NCBI GenBank assembly: GCA_934254915.1
Contig: CAKQMH010000004.1
Coordinates: forward strand, 1 to 64,000
DNA length: 64,000 nt
DNA from: an uncultured Alphaproteobacteria bacterium
GTDB taxonomy: Bacteria; Pseudomonadota; Alphaproteobacteria; RF32; CAG-239
Reading direction: 5' to 3'
In this document: piece after piece, positions 15,170 through 23,375 of the stretch
How positions within the stretch are numbered: position 1 is the stretch's first letter
Layout: every line of letters begins with the position of its first letter
The notes under the pieces: model-generated
What the model was told of the DNA's origin: nothing
What the model saw: only the letters and a program-made list of their open reading frames with translations
The model's database searches: none
Position numbers and translations under genes: made by a program

Positions 15170-17425
15170 TTAGAGTCTGGTGCCGAAATTCAGGCGGAAA
15201 ACTTGGGTTTCATCGTAACTTTCCTTAACAATCGGGAAAGCAAAGTCAAGGTCAATCTGTCCCATCGGCGAAAGCCATTGGAAACCGAAACCGGTAGCAA
15301 CACGGGGCGAGCTGGAATAATCAACATCCGAACCCATATTATCGGGTTTACCCAACATTCCCATGTCAACAAAAGTACGTCCGCGGATACCGACTTCATC
15401 AAGTCCGATCGGGAACATTAATTCACTGCCGGAATAGATCATCCAGTTACCGCCAAGGGCATCTTTGGTGTTTTTGTCGCGAGCGCCGATACCGGCAACA
15501 TCAAAACCGCGCAGGGTTGAGCCGCCGAGGTAATAACGATTGGACAAGCGGACATCTTCATTGCCGTAACCGGTGATGTAGCCGGCATTGGCAAACAGTT
15601 TAACCGTGTAATAGTCGGCAAAGGTGTAGTATTGATATGCCTTGGTATCAAATTTTAAATATTTTTCATCACCGCCGACACCGGCAACATCATTACCGAA
15701 GCTTAAGAAATAACCTTCCTTCGGGTTAATGGCACTGTCGCGTTTGTCATAAACCAACGTTTGTCCGACGGAGGAGTTGATATATTTACCGGCTTCTTCT
15801 TTGATGTAAGGAGAGGCAGTGCTGTCAACATTGCGGATTTCATCCTGACGCAAAGTATAGCGGAACTGTTGCGATAAATCGTCAGTGTAGTTCCAGCCTA
15901 AGCGCAAACGTCCGCCGTTGGTCTCACTATCATAAGAACCTTCATCCTGATAGTCTTCTTCGGTACGGAATAAGTCAAATCCGGCGCGCAAGCGGCGATT
16001 GAGGAAATAAGGCTCGGTAAAGCTCATGTTGTATTCCTGAGCGCGCTGCGAAATACCGACATCAAAGCCGACTCTTTGTCCAAGTCCGCGGAAGTTGTTT
16101 TCGCTGATACCGGTGCGGATTAAAGCTCCGTTAACAGTAGAATAACCAACGCCGACATTAAATGAGCCGGTGGATTTTTCTTCAACATTTACATTAATAT
16201 CGGCCTTGTTGTCATCGGTCGGAACGGTGTCGATATTAACTTTGCTGAAGTAGTCAAGGTTTTCGACGTTGCGGCGCGAATCTCTGATTTTGGAAGTGTT
16301 GAAAGCGTCGCCTTCATCAATACGAAATTCACGGCGGATAACTTTGTCATGAGTGCGGGTGTTGCCGGTAATATTAATACGATCAACAAAAATACGCTGT
16401 CCTTCGCTGATGTGGTAGGTTATGTCAATTTCGCCGTTAGCCATATCTTTGGTTAATTCGGGCTCGACATCAACAAAAGCAAAGCCTTTTTTGCCAAGCT
16501 CCTCGGTCAAAGCCGAAACGGTTTTTTCGACTTTATCGGAGTTGTACCAATCACCGGTGTTCAGTTCAAGTTCGCCGGTCAGTTCAGCGGTTTTGACTTC
16601 GGCAATATCGGAAGTAATGTTCGTCGAGCGAACTTTATAGCGATTGCCTTCATCTAAAACATAAGTGACGACAAAAGACTTTTTATCGGGACTTAATTCG
16701 GCAACAGCGGAGATAACCCGAAAATCAGCATAGCCGCGTTTAAGATAAAAACGGCGCAGAAGTTCTTTATCATAATTAGTCTTTTCCGGATCATAGTTTT
16801 CGGAAGATGAGAAAATGCGATACCAACGGCTTTCCTTACTCATAATTTCGGAAGCCAAATCATCATCAGTATAATGGCGGTTGCCGATAAAGTTAATTTT
16901 GTCAATGGCGGCAAGCGGGCCTTCGTTAATATTAAAAATCAAATCAACCCGATTTTGATCGCGTTTGATGATTTGCGGTTCGACCACAACCGCATAGCGT
17001 CCGGTACGTTTATAAACTTCCAGAATACGCTGAACATCCTCCTGAACACGGGAGCGCGAAAAAGTTGAACGAGGTTTGAGTTGAACTTCGGTTTCCAACA
17101 TGGAATCGTCGACTTTATCATTGCCGTCAAACAAAACTTTGTTGATAACAGGATTTTCAACCACTTTAATAACCAACAAGCCGTTGTCTTTGATATTTAG
17201 TGAAACATCCTCAAACAGGCCGGTCGCATAGAGTTGTTTTAAGGATTTGTCGAGCTTGGCATCAGAAGCAGTTGAACCTTTGTTTAAATCTACATAAGAG
17301 AGGACAGTTTCGACTTCTACCCTTTCCAGTCCTTCAACTTTAATATCACGTACCGTAGCGGCGGCAAAAGCCTGTGCAGCGGCGGTCGTGGTCATAAGCA
17401 TAGTCCAGAATTTTAGGTGTTTCAT
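15170..17425 (-). CDS. bamA: Outer membrane protein assembly factor BamA
   Basis: A 751-residue outer-membrane insertase. A signal peptide (residues 1-22, ending AFAAA) is followed by five POTRA domains (about 23-415; the first starts VRDIKVEGLERVE) and the 16-strand Omp85 barrel (about 430-751). The barrel has the conserved lid-loop motif (GGSTLRGF in VRGF position) and ends in a phenylalanine-rich C-terminal strand, VFRLNFGTRL. It assembles outer-membrane barrels with the Bam lipoproteins. It lies between rseP and lpxD, the classic alphaproteobacterial order. Confidence 0.97.
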   Translation of the reverse strand: MKHLKFWTMLMTTTAAAQAFAAATVRDIKVEGLERVEVETVLSYVDLNKGSTASDAKLDKSLKQLYATGLFEDVSLNIKDNGLLVIKVVENPVINKVLFDGNDKVDDSMLETEVQLKPRSTFSRSRVQEDVQRILEVYKRTGRYAVVVEPQIIKRDQNRVDLIFNINEGPLAAIDKINFIGNRHYTDDDLASEIMSKESRWYRIFSSSENYDPEKTNYDKELLRRFYLKRGYADFRVISAVAELSPDKKSFVVTYVLDEGNRYKVRSTNITSDIAEVKTAELTGELELNTGDWYNSDKVEKTVSALTEELGKKGFAFVDVEPELTKDMANGEIDITYHISEGQRIFVDRINITGNTRTHDKVIRREFRIDEGDAFNTSKIRDSRRNVENLDYFSKVNIDTVPTDDNKADINVNVEEKSTGSFNVGVGYSTVNGALIRTGISENNFRGLGQRVGFDVGISQRAQEYNMSFTEPYFLNRRLRAGFDLFRTEEDYQDEGSYDSETNGGRLRLGWNYTDDLSQQFRYTLRQDEIRNVDSTASPYIKEEAGKYINSSVGQTLVYDKRDSAINPKEGYFLSFGNDVAGVGGDEKYLKFDTKAYQYYTFADYYTVKLFANAGYITGYGNEDVRLSNRYYLGGSTLRGFDVAGIGARDKNTKDALGGNWMIYSGSELMFPIGLDEVGIRGRTFVDMGMLGKPDNMGSDVDYSSSPRVATGFGFQWLSPMGQIDLDFAFPIVKESYDETQVFRLNFGTRL

Positions 17426-17454
17426 GGTTAATAATCCTTAGGTTAACAATTCTT

Positions 17455-18591
17455 TTATGAAAACCACCGGTGAAATAACCGCGCGCAGTCATTATAGGTG
17501 GCAAACAGCATCAGGGCGATAATCAAAAACAACCCTAAGCGGAAGATGTAGTCCTTGAAACGCTGATTCATTTCACGGCCGGTGACAATCTCAATCAGGT
17601 AAATGACAACGTGTCCGCCGTCCAATACCGGAATTGGGAAGAGGTTAATCAGACCAAGATTAATCGAAAGCAGGCTCATAAAGGTGAGAAAACCGATAAG
17701 GCTGGAATCTTTACTGATGTCGCCGGACATTTCGGCAATACGAATAATGCCGCCGACCTCATCAGTGTTGCGTTGTCCGCTGATCATTTGTCCGATGCCG
17801 CGCAAAGTGGCTTCGGTGACCATCCAGGTACGTTGGCAAGCCATAACCAAAGCATCGTCGAGCGGAACGTTTTGCAGATTGGCCGCAACAGTTGAAACCG
17901 AACGGATACCAAGCATGGGTTTCGGGGCAGCCTCCTGATTTAATTCCGCGGTCAGGGGAATAGTTTTCAGGGTTATGGCTAAATCGATAATTTTTTGATC
18001 CCGTTCAATTTGAACCTGTACTTGCGGAGCGGTGTTTAAATCGATTTCACGCTGGATGTCTAAAAAAGTTTCAATTTTTTTGTGGTTGATGGTGACGACT
18101 TTATCGCCGGACAAAATTCCGGCTTGTTCTGCCGCACCGCCGGAAATTACGTCGCCGACAATCGGCGGATAGTCAACTTTGCCCCAAAAGAAAAAAATGC
18201 CGGCAAAAATGACAATGGCAAAAAGATAATTGGCCGCAGGTCCTGCAAAAACAATGGCTAATTTTTTGAACGGATTTTGAAAAGCAAAGGCAAATTTTTT
18301 GTCTTCATCAGACAGCTTATCACTTTCATCGCCGGCACTGGCGGCATCAGTATCGCCCAAAAATTTGCAATAGCCGCCGAGCGGGACAGCGCAGAGTTTC
18401 CATTCAGTGCCGGATTTATCTGTGAAACCCCAAAGCTTTTTACCAAAGCCGATTGAAAATTCCGCTACTCTGACACCGCAAATTCGTGCGGTTAAAAAAT
18501 GTCCCAACTCGTGAACAAAAACTAAAATCCCGAGCAGAACAATAAACGGAATAACGTAATAAGCAGCATTGATTAACCAATCAAACATCAT
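17455..18591 (-). CDS. rseP: Site-2 zinc metalloprotease RseP
   Basis: A 378-residue inner-membrane intramembrane protease. The zinc motif HELGH lies at residues 27-31 in the first transmembrane helix. There is one central PDZ domain (about 125-215, with the GDKVVTINHKKIETF core) and the second catalytic motif, NLFPIPVLDGGH. It cleaves membrane anti-sigma factors in envelope stress and processes signal-peptide remnants. A single PDZ rather than the two of the E. coli enzyme is normal in alphaproteobacteria. It lies directly after cdsA; dxr, often found between them in relatives, is absent. Confidence 0.95.
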   Translation of the reverse strand: MMFDWLINAAYYVIPFIVLLGILVFVHELGHFLTARICGVRVAEFSIGFGKKLWGFTDKSGTEWKLCAVPLGGYCKFLGDTDAASAGDESDKLSDEDKKFAFAFQNPFKKLAIVFAGPAANYLFAIVIFAGIFFFWGKVDYPPIVGDVISGGAAEQAGILSGDKVVTINHKKIETFLDIQREIDLNTAPQVQVQIERDQKIIDLAITLKTIPLTAELNQEAAPKPMLGIRSVSTVAANLQNVPLDDALVMACQRTWMVTEATLRGIGQMISGQRNTDEVGGIIRIAEMSGDISKDSSLIGFLTFMSLLSINLGLINLFPIPVLDGGHVVIYLIEIVTGREMNQRFKDYIFRLGLFLIIALMLFATYNDCARLFHRWFS

Positions 18592-18603
18592 AAAACCCTG
18601 AAA

Positions 18604-19392
18604 CTAAAATAAAAACAAAGCATATTTGAACAAAATGTAAACTAAGGGGGCGGCAAAAACTAAACCATCGATCCGATCAAAAACACCGCCGTGGCCGGGG
18701 ATCAGGTTGCTTGAATCTTTGAGTCCCAAAGTGCGTTTGATATGAGATTCAACCAAGTCGCCGATTTGGGCAACGACAGCAATGATTGCGGCTAATATAC
18801 CATAAAACAAATTGTGGTTGGATGCGCCGACAAAGTGACAAAAGATGATGCTGGCGATGACGGAGAATAATACTCCGCCCAACAGACCGGACCAGGTTTT
18901 GTTCGGGCTGATTTTCGGAGCCAGTTTCGGGCCTTTTACGGTTGAGCCGACGACATAGCCGCCGATATCAACACACCAAACGGTCAACAAAAACCAAAAG
19001 GTTGCCAGATAGCCGACCAACTCATAAAACCAGATAATAGAACCGATACCGATGGAAATATACGGCACACCGAGAAGTAAGAGGCGGCGGCGCTGTTCAT
19101 CTCGCGATTTGCAAAAAGCTAAAATAATTCCGCCGGCCAAAACCGTAAAATAGGCTTCCCACGAACCAAGCATAACGGCCACAGCCAGAACGGCAGTGTA
19201 AAGAGCTGTGTAGAAAGAAGAGCGTTTGTTGGGAACCATATTAGCCCATTCCCAAGAAAACAATGTGCCGACAATAAGGGCGAAAACCTGAACATAAGGA
19301 TATCCGGCATACAAACACCAAATGGTTACGGGAATTAGTACCAAAGCGGAAATAATACGCTTAAGCAAGGTGTTTAATTTAGACTTTTCCAT
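18604..19392 (-). CDS. cdsA: Phosphatidate cytidylyltransferase
   Basis: A 262-residue polytopic membrane enzyme making CDP-diacylglycerol from phosphatidate and CTP, the branch-point precursor for all phospholipids. About eight membrane segments precede the C-terminal family signature in the GDLVESHIKR and DSSNLIPGHGGVFDRIDG stretches, with the key Lys, Asp and Gly residues present. I start it at ATG 19390-19392 (MEKSKLNTLL) behind GGGAGA; this overlaps uppS by 14 nt, indicating coupling. Confidence 0.95.
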   Translation of the reverse strand: MEKSKLNTLLKRIISALVLIPVTIWCLYAGYPYVQVFALIVGTLFSWEWANMVPNKRSSFYTALYTAVLAVAVMLGSWEAYFTVLAGGIILAFCKSRDEQRRRLLLLGVPYISIGIGSIIWFYELVGYLATFWFLLTVWCVDIGGYVVGSTVKGPKLAPKISPNKTWSGLLGGVLFSVIASIIFCHFVGASNHNLFYGILAAIIAVVAQIGDLVESHIKRTLGLKDSSNLIPGHGGVFDRIDGLVFAAPLVYILFKYALFLF

Positions 19393-20092
19393 ATCTTCTC
19401 TCCCTTGAGTTAAAGTCAGCAATAATTTTTTCCAGTTCGGCTTTACTAAAGTCCGGCCACAGGGTCGGAGTAAAGAAAAATTCGGAATAAGCAATCTGCC
19501 ATAAAAGGTAGTTGCTTATGCGCTGTTCGCCGCTGGTGCGGATGACCAAATCCGGATCAGGCATATTTCTAGTATAAAGCATATCCGAAAACATTTTTAT
19601 ATCAATATCGTTGGCTGATATATCCCCTTGTTTTGCCAAAAAGGCAAGCCTGCGCGCCGCATTGACAATTTCTTGTCGTGAGCCGTAGCTCAGGGCGATA
19701 CATAAAGTCAAGCGGTCAAAAGCGGCGGTTTCCTGTTCAAGCTTTTCCATTTGTTCGACAATGTCTTTGTCGAGCATAGAACGTTCGCCGATAAAAGTTA
19801 TGCGGACGCCGTTGTCTTTAAGCTCCTGCAAATCGGATTTCAGATATTGACGCAGCAATCCCATTAAGGTTGCAACCTCATCAGCCGAACGCTGCCAATT
19901 TTCGGTGGAAAAAGCATAAAGCGTAAGATATTTAATGCCAAGTTCACCGGCGGCTTTGGTTATGGCTTTAACCGTTTCAGCACCTTTTTTGTGTCCGGCG
20001 GAACGAGGCAAGCCGCGTTTTTGCGCCCAACGGCCATTGCCGTCCATAATGACAGCCAAATGCTTAAGTTTTGTATCTTGTTGACCAGTCAC
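19379..20092 (-). CDS. uppS: Undecaprenyl diphosphate synthase
   Basis: A 237-residue cis-prenyltransferase that extends farnesyl diphosphate to undecaprenyl diphosphate, the lipid carrier for peptidoglycan and O-antigen units. The catalytic Asp17 sits in VIMDGNGRWA, followed by GHKKGAE, the YLTLYAFSTENW stretch and the C-terminal RTSGEQRISNYLLWQ and FTPTLWPDF motifs. It overlaps cdsA at its 3' end and lies 18 nt after frr. Confidence 0.97.
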   Translation of the reverse strand: MTGQQDTKLKHLAVIMDGNGRWAQKRGLPRSAGHKKGAETVKAITKAAGELGIKYLTLYAFSTENWQRSADEVATLMGLLRQYLKSDLQELKDNGVRITFIGERSMLDKDIVEQMEKLEQETAAFDRLTLCIALSYGSRQEIVNAARRLAFLAKQGDISANDIDIKMFSDMLYTRNMPDPDLVIRTSGEQRISNYLLWQIAYSEFFFTPTLWPDFSKAELEKIIADFNSRERRYGKV

Positions 20093-20110
20093 GTTTAAAG
20101 TGCCTCTTAA

Positions 20111-20674
20111 TTAAACCTGAAGAATATCTTTTTCTTTTTGTGCAAATAAGTCATCAATTTTTTTGACGGCTTCGTCGGTCAATTTTTGAATTTCGTTTTC
20201 AAAACGTTTTTCATCGTCTTCGGAAATGGCATTGTCTTTTTTCAATTTTTTAATGTCATCCATAGCATCACGACGGATGTTGCGAACAGCAACTTTGTTT
20301 TGTTCGGCGTATTTGCCGGCAACCTTAATCAACTCTTTACGACGTTCCTCGCTCAACGGGGGAATCGGAATACGAATCAATTGGCCGTCAGAAGCCGGAT
20401 TAAGGCCTAAATCAGACTCGCGAATCGCTTTTTCAACCGCTTTAGCCAAGCCGCGATCCCAAACGGCAACCGATAAGGTGCGGGCATCGGGAACGGAAAT
20501 AGTGCCGACTTGTGCCAGTGGCGTCATTGAGCCGTAAGCTTCAACCATAATGCCGTCAAGCAAACTGATATGGGCGCGGCCGGCACGCAGGCCCGAAAAA
20601 TCACTTTTCAGGGTTTCAATGGTTTTATCCATACGATTTTGAGTATCTTGTTTGATAGAACTAAAATCAGACAT
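20111..20674 (-). CDS. frr: Ribosome recycling factor
   Basis: A 187-residue two-domain helical protein that, with EF-G, splits terminated ribosomes. Conserved segments are TLKSDFSGLRAGRAH, IRIPIPPLSEERRKEL and VRNIRRDAMDDIKKL. The start is ATG 20672-20674, 8 nt after GAGGT and only 4 nt after the pyrH stop, so the two are coupled. Confidence 0.97.
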   Translation of the reverse strand: MSDFSSIKQDTQNRMDKTIETLKSDFSGLRAGRAHISLLDGIMVEAYGSMTPLAQVGTISVPDARTLSVAVWDRGLAKAVEKAIRESDLGLNPASDGQLIRIPIPPLSEERRKELIKVAGKYAEQNKVAVRNIRRDAMDDIKKLKKDNAISEDDEKRFENEIQKLTDEAVKKIDDLFAQKEKDILQV

Positions 20675-20678
20675 ATTA

Positions 20679-21398
20679 TTATACCTCTTGTTTAATGATT
20701 GTAAAACTTCCCCGACCGGAAACGGCATCAGCCAAAGCTTGGGGCGAATGTTGTGAAAAGACCACAATCGGAATATTGTTTTCGCGAGCCAGAGCTATGG
20801 CCGAAATATCCATGACTTTAAGCTGACGCGAAATTACTTCGTCAAAACTTATGGCCGTGAATTTATGGGCATCGGGATTTTGTTTGGGGTCAGAATCGTA
20901 GACGCCGTCAACCTGTGTGGCTTTAAGGATAACGTCGCATTGCATTTCAGAAGCGCGGAGAGCCGCTCCGGTATCCGTGGTGAAATAAGGGTTACCCGTG
21001 CCGGCGGCAAAAATAACAACGCGCCCTTTTTCCAGGTGGCGCAGGGCGCGGCGATAAACATAATGTTCACAGACCTCCGGAATATTAAGACCGGATAAAA
21101 CGCGAGCCGAAACGCCTATGGTTTCAAGGGCATTTTGAATATAAAGAGCGTTCATAACGGTGGCAAGCATACCGACATGGTCGGCAACGGTACGGTTCAT
21201 GCCCTTGGAGGCTTCTTTAGCGCCGCGGAAAATATTGCCGCCGCCGACAACGACGCAAATTTCAACGCCGCAGTCGTGAACATCTTTAATCTGTTGGGCA
21301 AGGCTGCGAATCACATCGGCATCCATGCCGAAAGGGCGGTTGCCCATTAATCCTTCGCCGGAGAGCTTAAGTAAAATTCTTTTATATACAGGTTTCAT
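20679..21398 (-). CDS. pyrH: UMP kinase
   Basis: A 239-residue amino-acid-kinase-fold enzyme phosphorylating UMP to UDP. It starts MKPVYKRILLKLSGEGLMG and has VVGGGNIFRG, ADHVGMLATVMNAL and the TGNPYFTTDT nucleotide site. I start it at ATG 21396-21398; an upstream in-frame Met has no ribosome site and would add a non-conserved extension. In many alphaproteobacteria rpsB and tsf precede it; here it is the first gene of the cluster, divergent from plsY. Confidence 0.96.
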   Translation of the reverse strand: MKPVYKRILLKLSGEGLMGNRPFGMDADVIRSLAQQIKDVHDCGVEICVVVGGGNIFRGAKEASKGMNRTVADHVGMLATVMNALYIQNALETIGVSARVLSGLNIPEVCEHYVYRRALRHLEKGRVVIFAAGTGNPYFTTDTGAALRASEMQCDVILKATQVDGVYDSDPKQNPDAHKFTAISFDEVISRQLKVMDISAIALARENNIPIVVFSQHSPQALADAVSGRGSFTIIKQEV

Positions 21399-21584
21399 CT
21401 TGAACTCTTGTTGGGTTAAAATTTTTTCCAATACTACCAAATTTATCGGGTTTGTCACCTAATATTTGCGCTTTACGCTAAAAAAACTTTGCTGATTAAA
21501 GCAGGGATGCAAAAAACGGGGTTGCCAAAAACCGCGTAAAAGTTTATGAAGAAAATAGTTTAAACAAAAAACGGAAGATGAAAA

Positions 21585-22226
21585 ATGACAGTCTATCACT
21601 TGTTTGCATTATGGGGAATCGGAGGCTATTTTTTAGGCTCAATACCGTTCGGATTGGTTTTGTGTTATTTGGCAGGTTACGGCGATATTCGAAAAATCGG
21701 CTCCGGCAATATCGGCGCAACCAATGTTTTGCGTACCGGTAACAAAACTTTGGCATTGCTGACAGTCGTGCTTGATGCCTCAAAGGCCGGTATCGCTGCT
21801 TATGCCGCCATGCATCTGGTTAATCCCGAACCGTATGTATTTGCCGGCTTTGTCACCTCAACCAATGTGGTAGCGGCTTTAATCGCCGGTTCAATGGGCG
21901 TTATCGGACATAATTTTCCGGTTTGGCTCAAATTTAAGGGCGGCAAAGGTGTGGCTTCGGCTTTCGGTTTTATTTTGGCAACCAATCCGCCGGTAGCCGG
22001 TTTGGCGCTGCTGACCTGGTTGGTAATGGCGTTCAGTTTTCGTTATTCGTCATTGGCGGCGATCACGGCTTCATTGATGGTGCCGTTTTTCGCATTCTTT
22101 ATGGTCGAGCCGACTTACAGTATATTCTATGCCGCGGTGGCGTTATTGGTCTTGGTTCGTCATCATGCCAATATCCGGCGGTTGTTGAACGGTACGGAAA
22201 GCAAAATTAAGCTGAAAAAAGCGTAA
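21585..22226 (+). CDS. plsY: Glycerol-3-phosphate acyltransferase PlsY
   Basis: A 213-residue polytopic enzyme transferring acyl from acyl-phosphate to glycerol-3-phosphate. Its three cytoplasmic motifs are visible: GSIPFG near residues 18-23, GSGNIGATNVLR near 37-48, and the FKGGKGVASAFG stretch near 110-122. It heads a plus-strand run with dprA and topA, divergent from the pyrH cluster. Confidence 0.95.
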   Translation: MTVYHLFALWGIGGYFLGSIPFGLVLCYLAGYGDIRKIGSGNIGATNVLRTGNKTLALLTVVLDASKAGIAAYAAMHLVNPEPYVFAGFVTSTNVVAALIAGSMGVIGHNFPVWLKFKGGKGVASAFGFILATNPPVAGLALLTWLVMAFSFRYSSLAAITASLMVPFFAFFMVEPTYSIFYAAVALLVLVRHHANIRRLLNGTESKIKLKKA

Positions 22227-22236
22227 GGATAAAGCG

Positions 22237-23367
22237 GTGGCCGCCGATAAGGAAATAATTGATTGTCTGCAGCTGATTAATTCGGATAATGTCGGGCCGG
22301 TTACTTTCTATAAGCTGTTGGCTAAATTCGGCAGTGCGGAGGAGGCGGTAAAAAACTTACCTAGGCTTAAGAAATTAGGCTTGTTTCCGCGTGCTAAGGC
22401 AGAACTTGAGTTGGCGCGAGCCAAAGAGCAAAATATCAGAATTTTGTTGTTTAAAGATGCCGAATTTCCACAAGCCCTGCGGCAGCTGGAAGATTGCCCG
22501 CCGTTAATTTATGCCAAGGGAAATATAAAGTGTCTGCAACACCCGATGAGTTTGTCAATTGTCGGGGCGCGCAATGCCACGATTAAAGGGCGTAAAACCG
22601 CGTCGCGAATCGCTTATGAGCTGACAAACAACGGGATAATGATTGTTTCCGGCATGGCGAGAGGAATTGATGCTGCTTCGCATAAAGGCGCTATGTATGC
22701 GCAAGGGCAAAACGGGGCAACAATAGCGGTTTTGGGGACTGGCGTTGATGTGGCATATCCGCAGGAAAATACCGAATTATACCGGCAGATTGTGAAACAG
22801 GGTGTGGTTATTTCCGAGTTTCCGTTAGGGACACAGCCGCAGTCAAATAATTTTCCGCGCCGCAACAGAATAGTAGCGGCATTGAGCCTAGGAACGCTGG
22901 TCATTGAGGCTACACTGCACTCAGGTTCGTTGATTACGGCCAAGCTGGCACTGGAGCAAGGCAAAGATATTTTTGCCGTTCCGGGAACGCCTGATGATCC
23001 GCGTGCGGCCGGCCCTAATCGGTTGATTAAAGACGGAGCGGTGTTGGTCGAAAACAGCGATGATATATTGCAAGTATTGTGCGCGAATAACACCATGGAG
23101 CTTAAGGCTCAAATGGCTCTGCCTTTAGCTGAGCCGCATCCGGTGAAAATATCGCCGCCGCTGTCGATAGCCGAAAACAAGCCGGCAACGACAATTGAGC
23201 AAAATGCAAAAATTATTGACTATCTGGATTATGAAGGTATAACTGTGGACGAGGTAATCAGAGCCAGCGGAAAAGATGCGGCCGAGATTGCCATGGCACT
23301 GTTGGAGCTGGAATTAGACGGCAAAATTGTCCGTCAACCAGGAGATAAAGTCGCTCTGCTGAAGTAG
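22237..23367 (+). CDS. dprA: DNA processing protein DprA
   Basis: A 376-residue DprA that protects incoming single-stranded DNA and loads RecA in natural transformation. The Rossmann-like domain has SIVGARNAT, VSGMARGIDAASHKGA and the FPRRNRIVAALS stretch; a C-terminal winged helix (about 315-376) ends in a QPGDKV-type turn. It starts at GTG 22237, behind AAGGA. It lies between plsY and topA, a common arrangement. Confidence 0.95.
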   Translation: MAADKEIIDCLQLINSDNVGPVTFYKLLAKFGSAEEAVKNLPRLKKLGLFPRAKAELELARAKEQNIRILLFKDAEFPQALRQLEDCPPLIYAKGNIKCLQHPMSLSIVGARNATIKGRKTASRIAYELTNNGIMIVSGMARGIDAASHKGAMYAQGQNGATIAVLGTGVDVAYPQENTELYRQIVKQGVVISEFPLGTQPQSNNFPRRNRIVAALSLGTLVIEATLHSGSLITAKLALEQGKDIFAVPGTPDDPRAAGPNRLIKDGAVLVENSDDILQVLCANNTMELKAQMALPLAEPHPVKISPPLSIAENKPATTIEQNAKIIDYLDYEGITVDEVIRASGKDAAEIAMALLELELDGKIVRQPGDKVALLK

Positions 23368-23375
23368 GAAATGAA

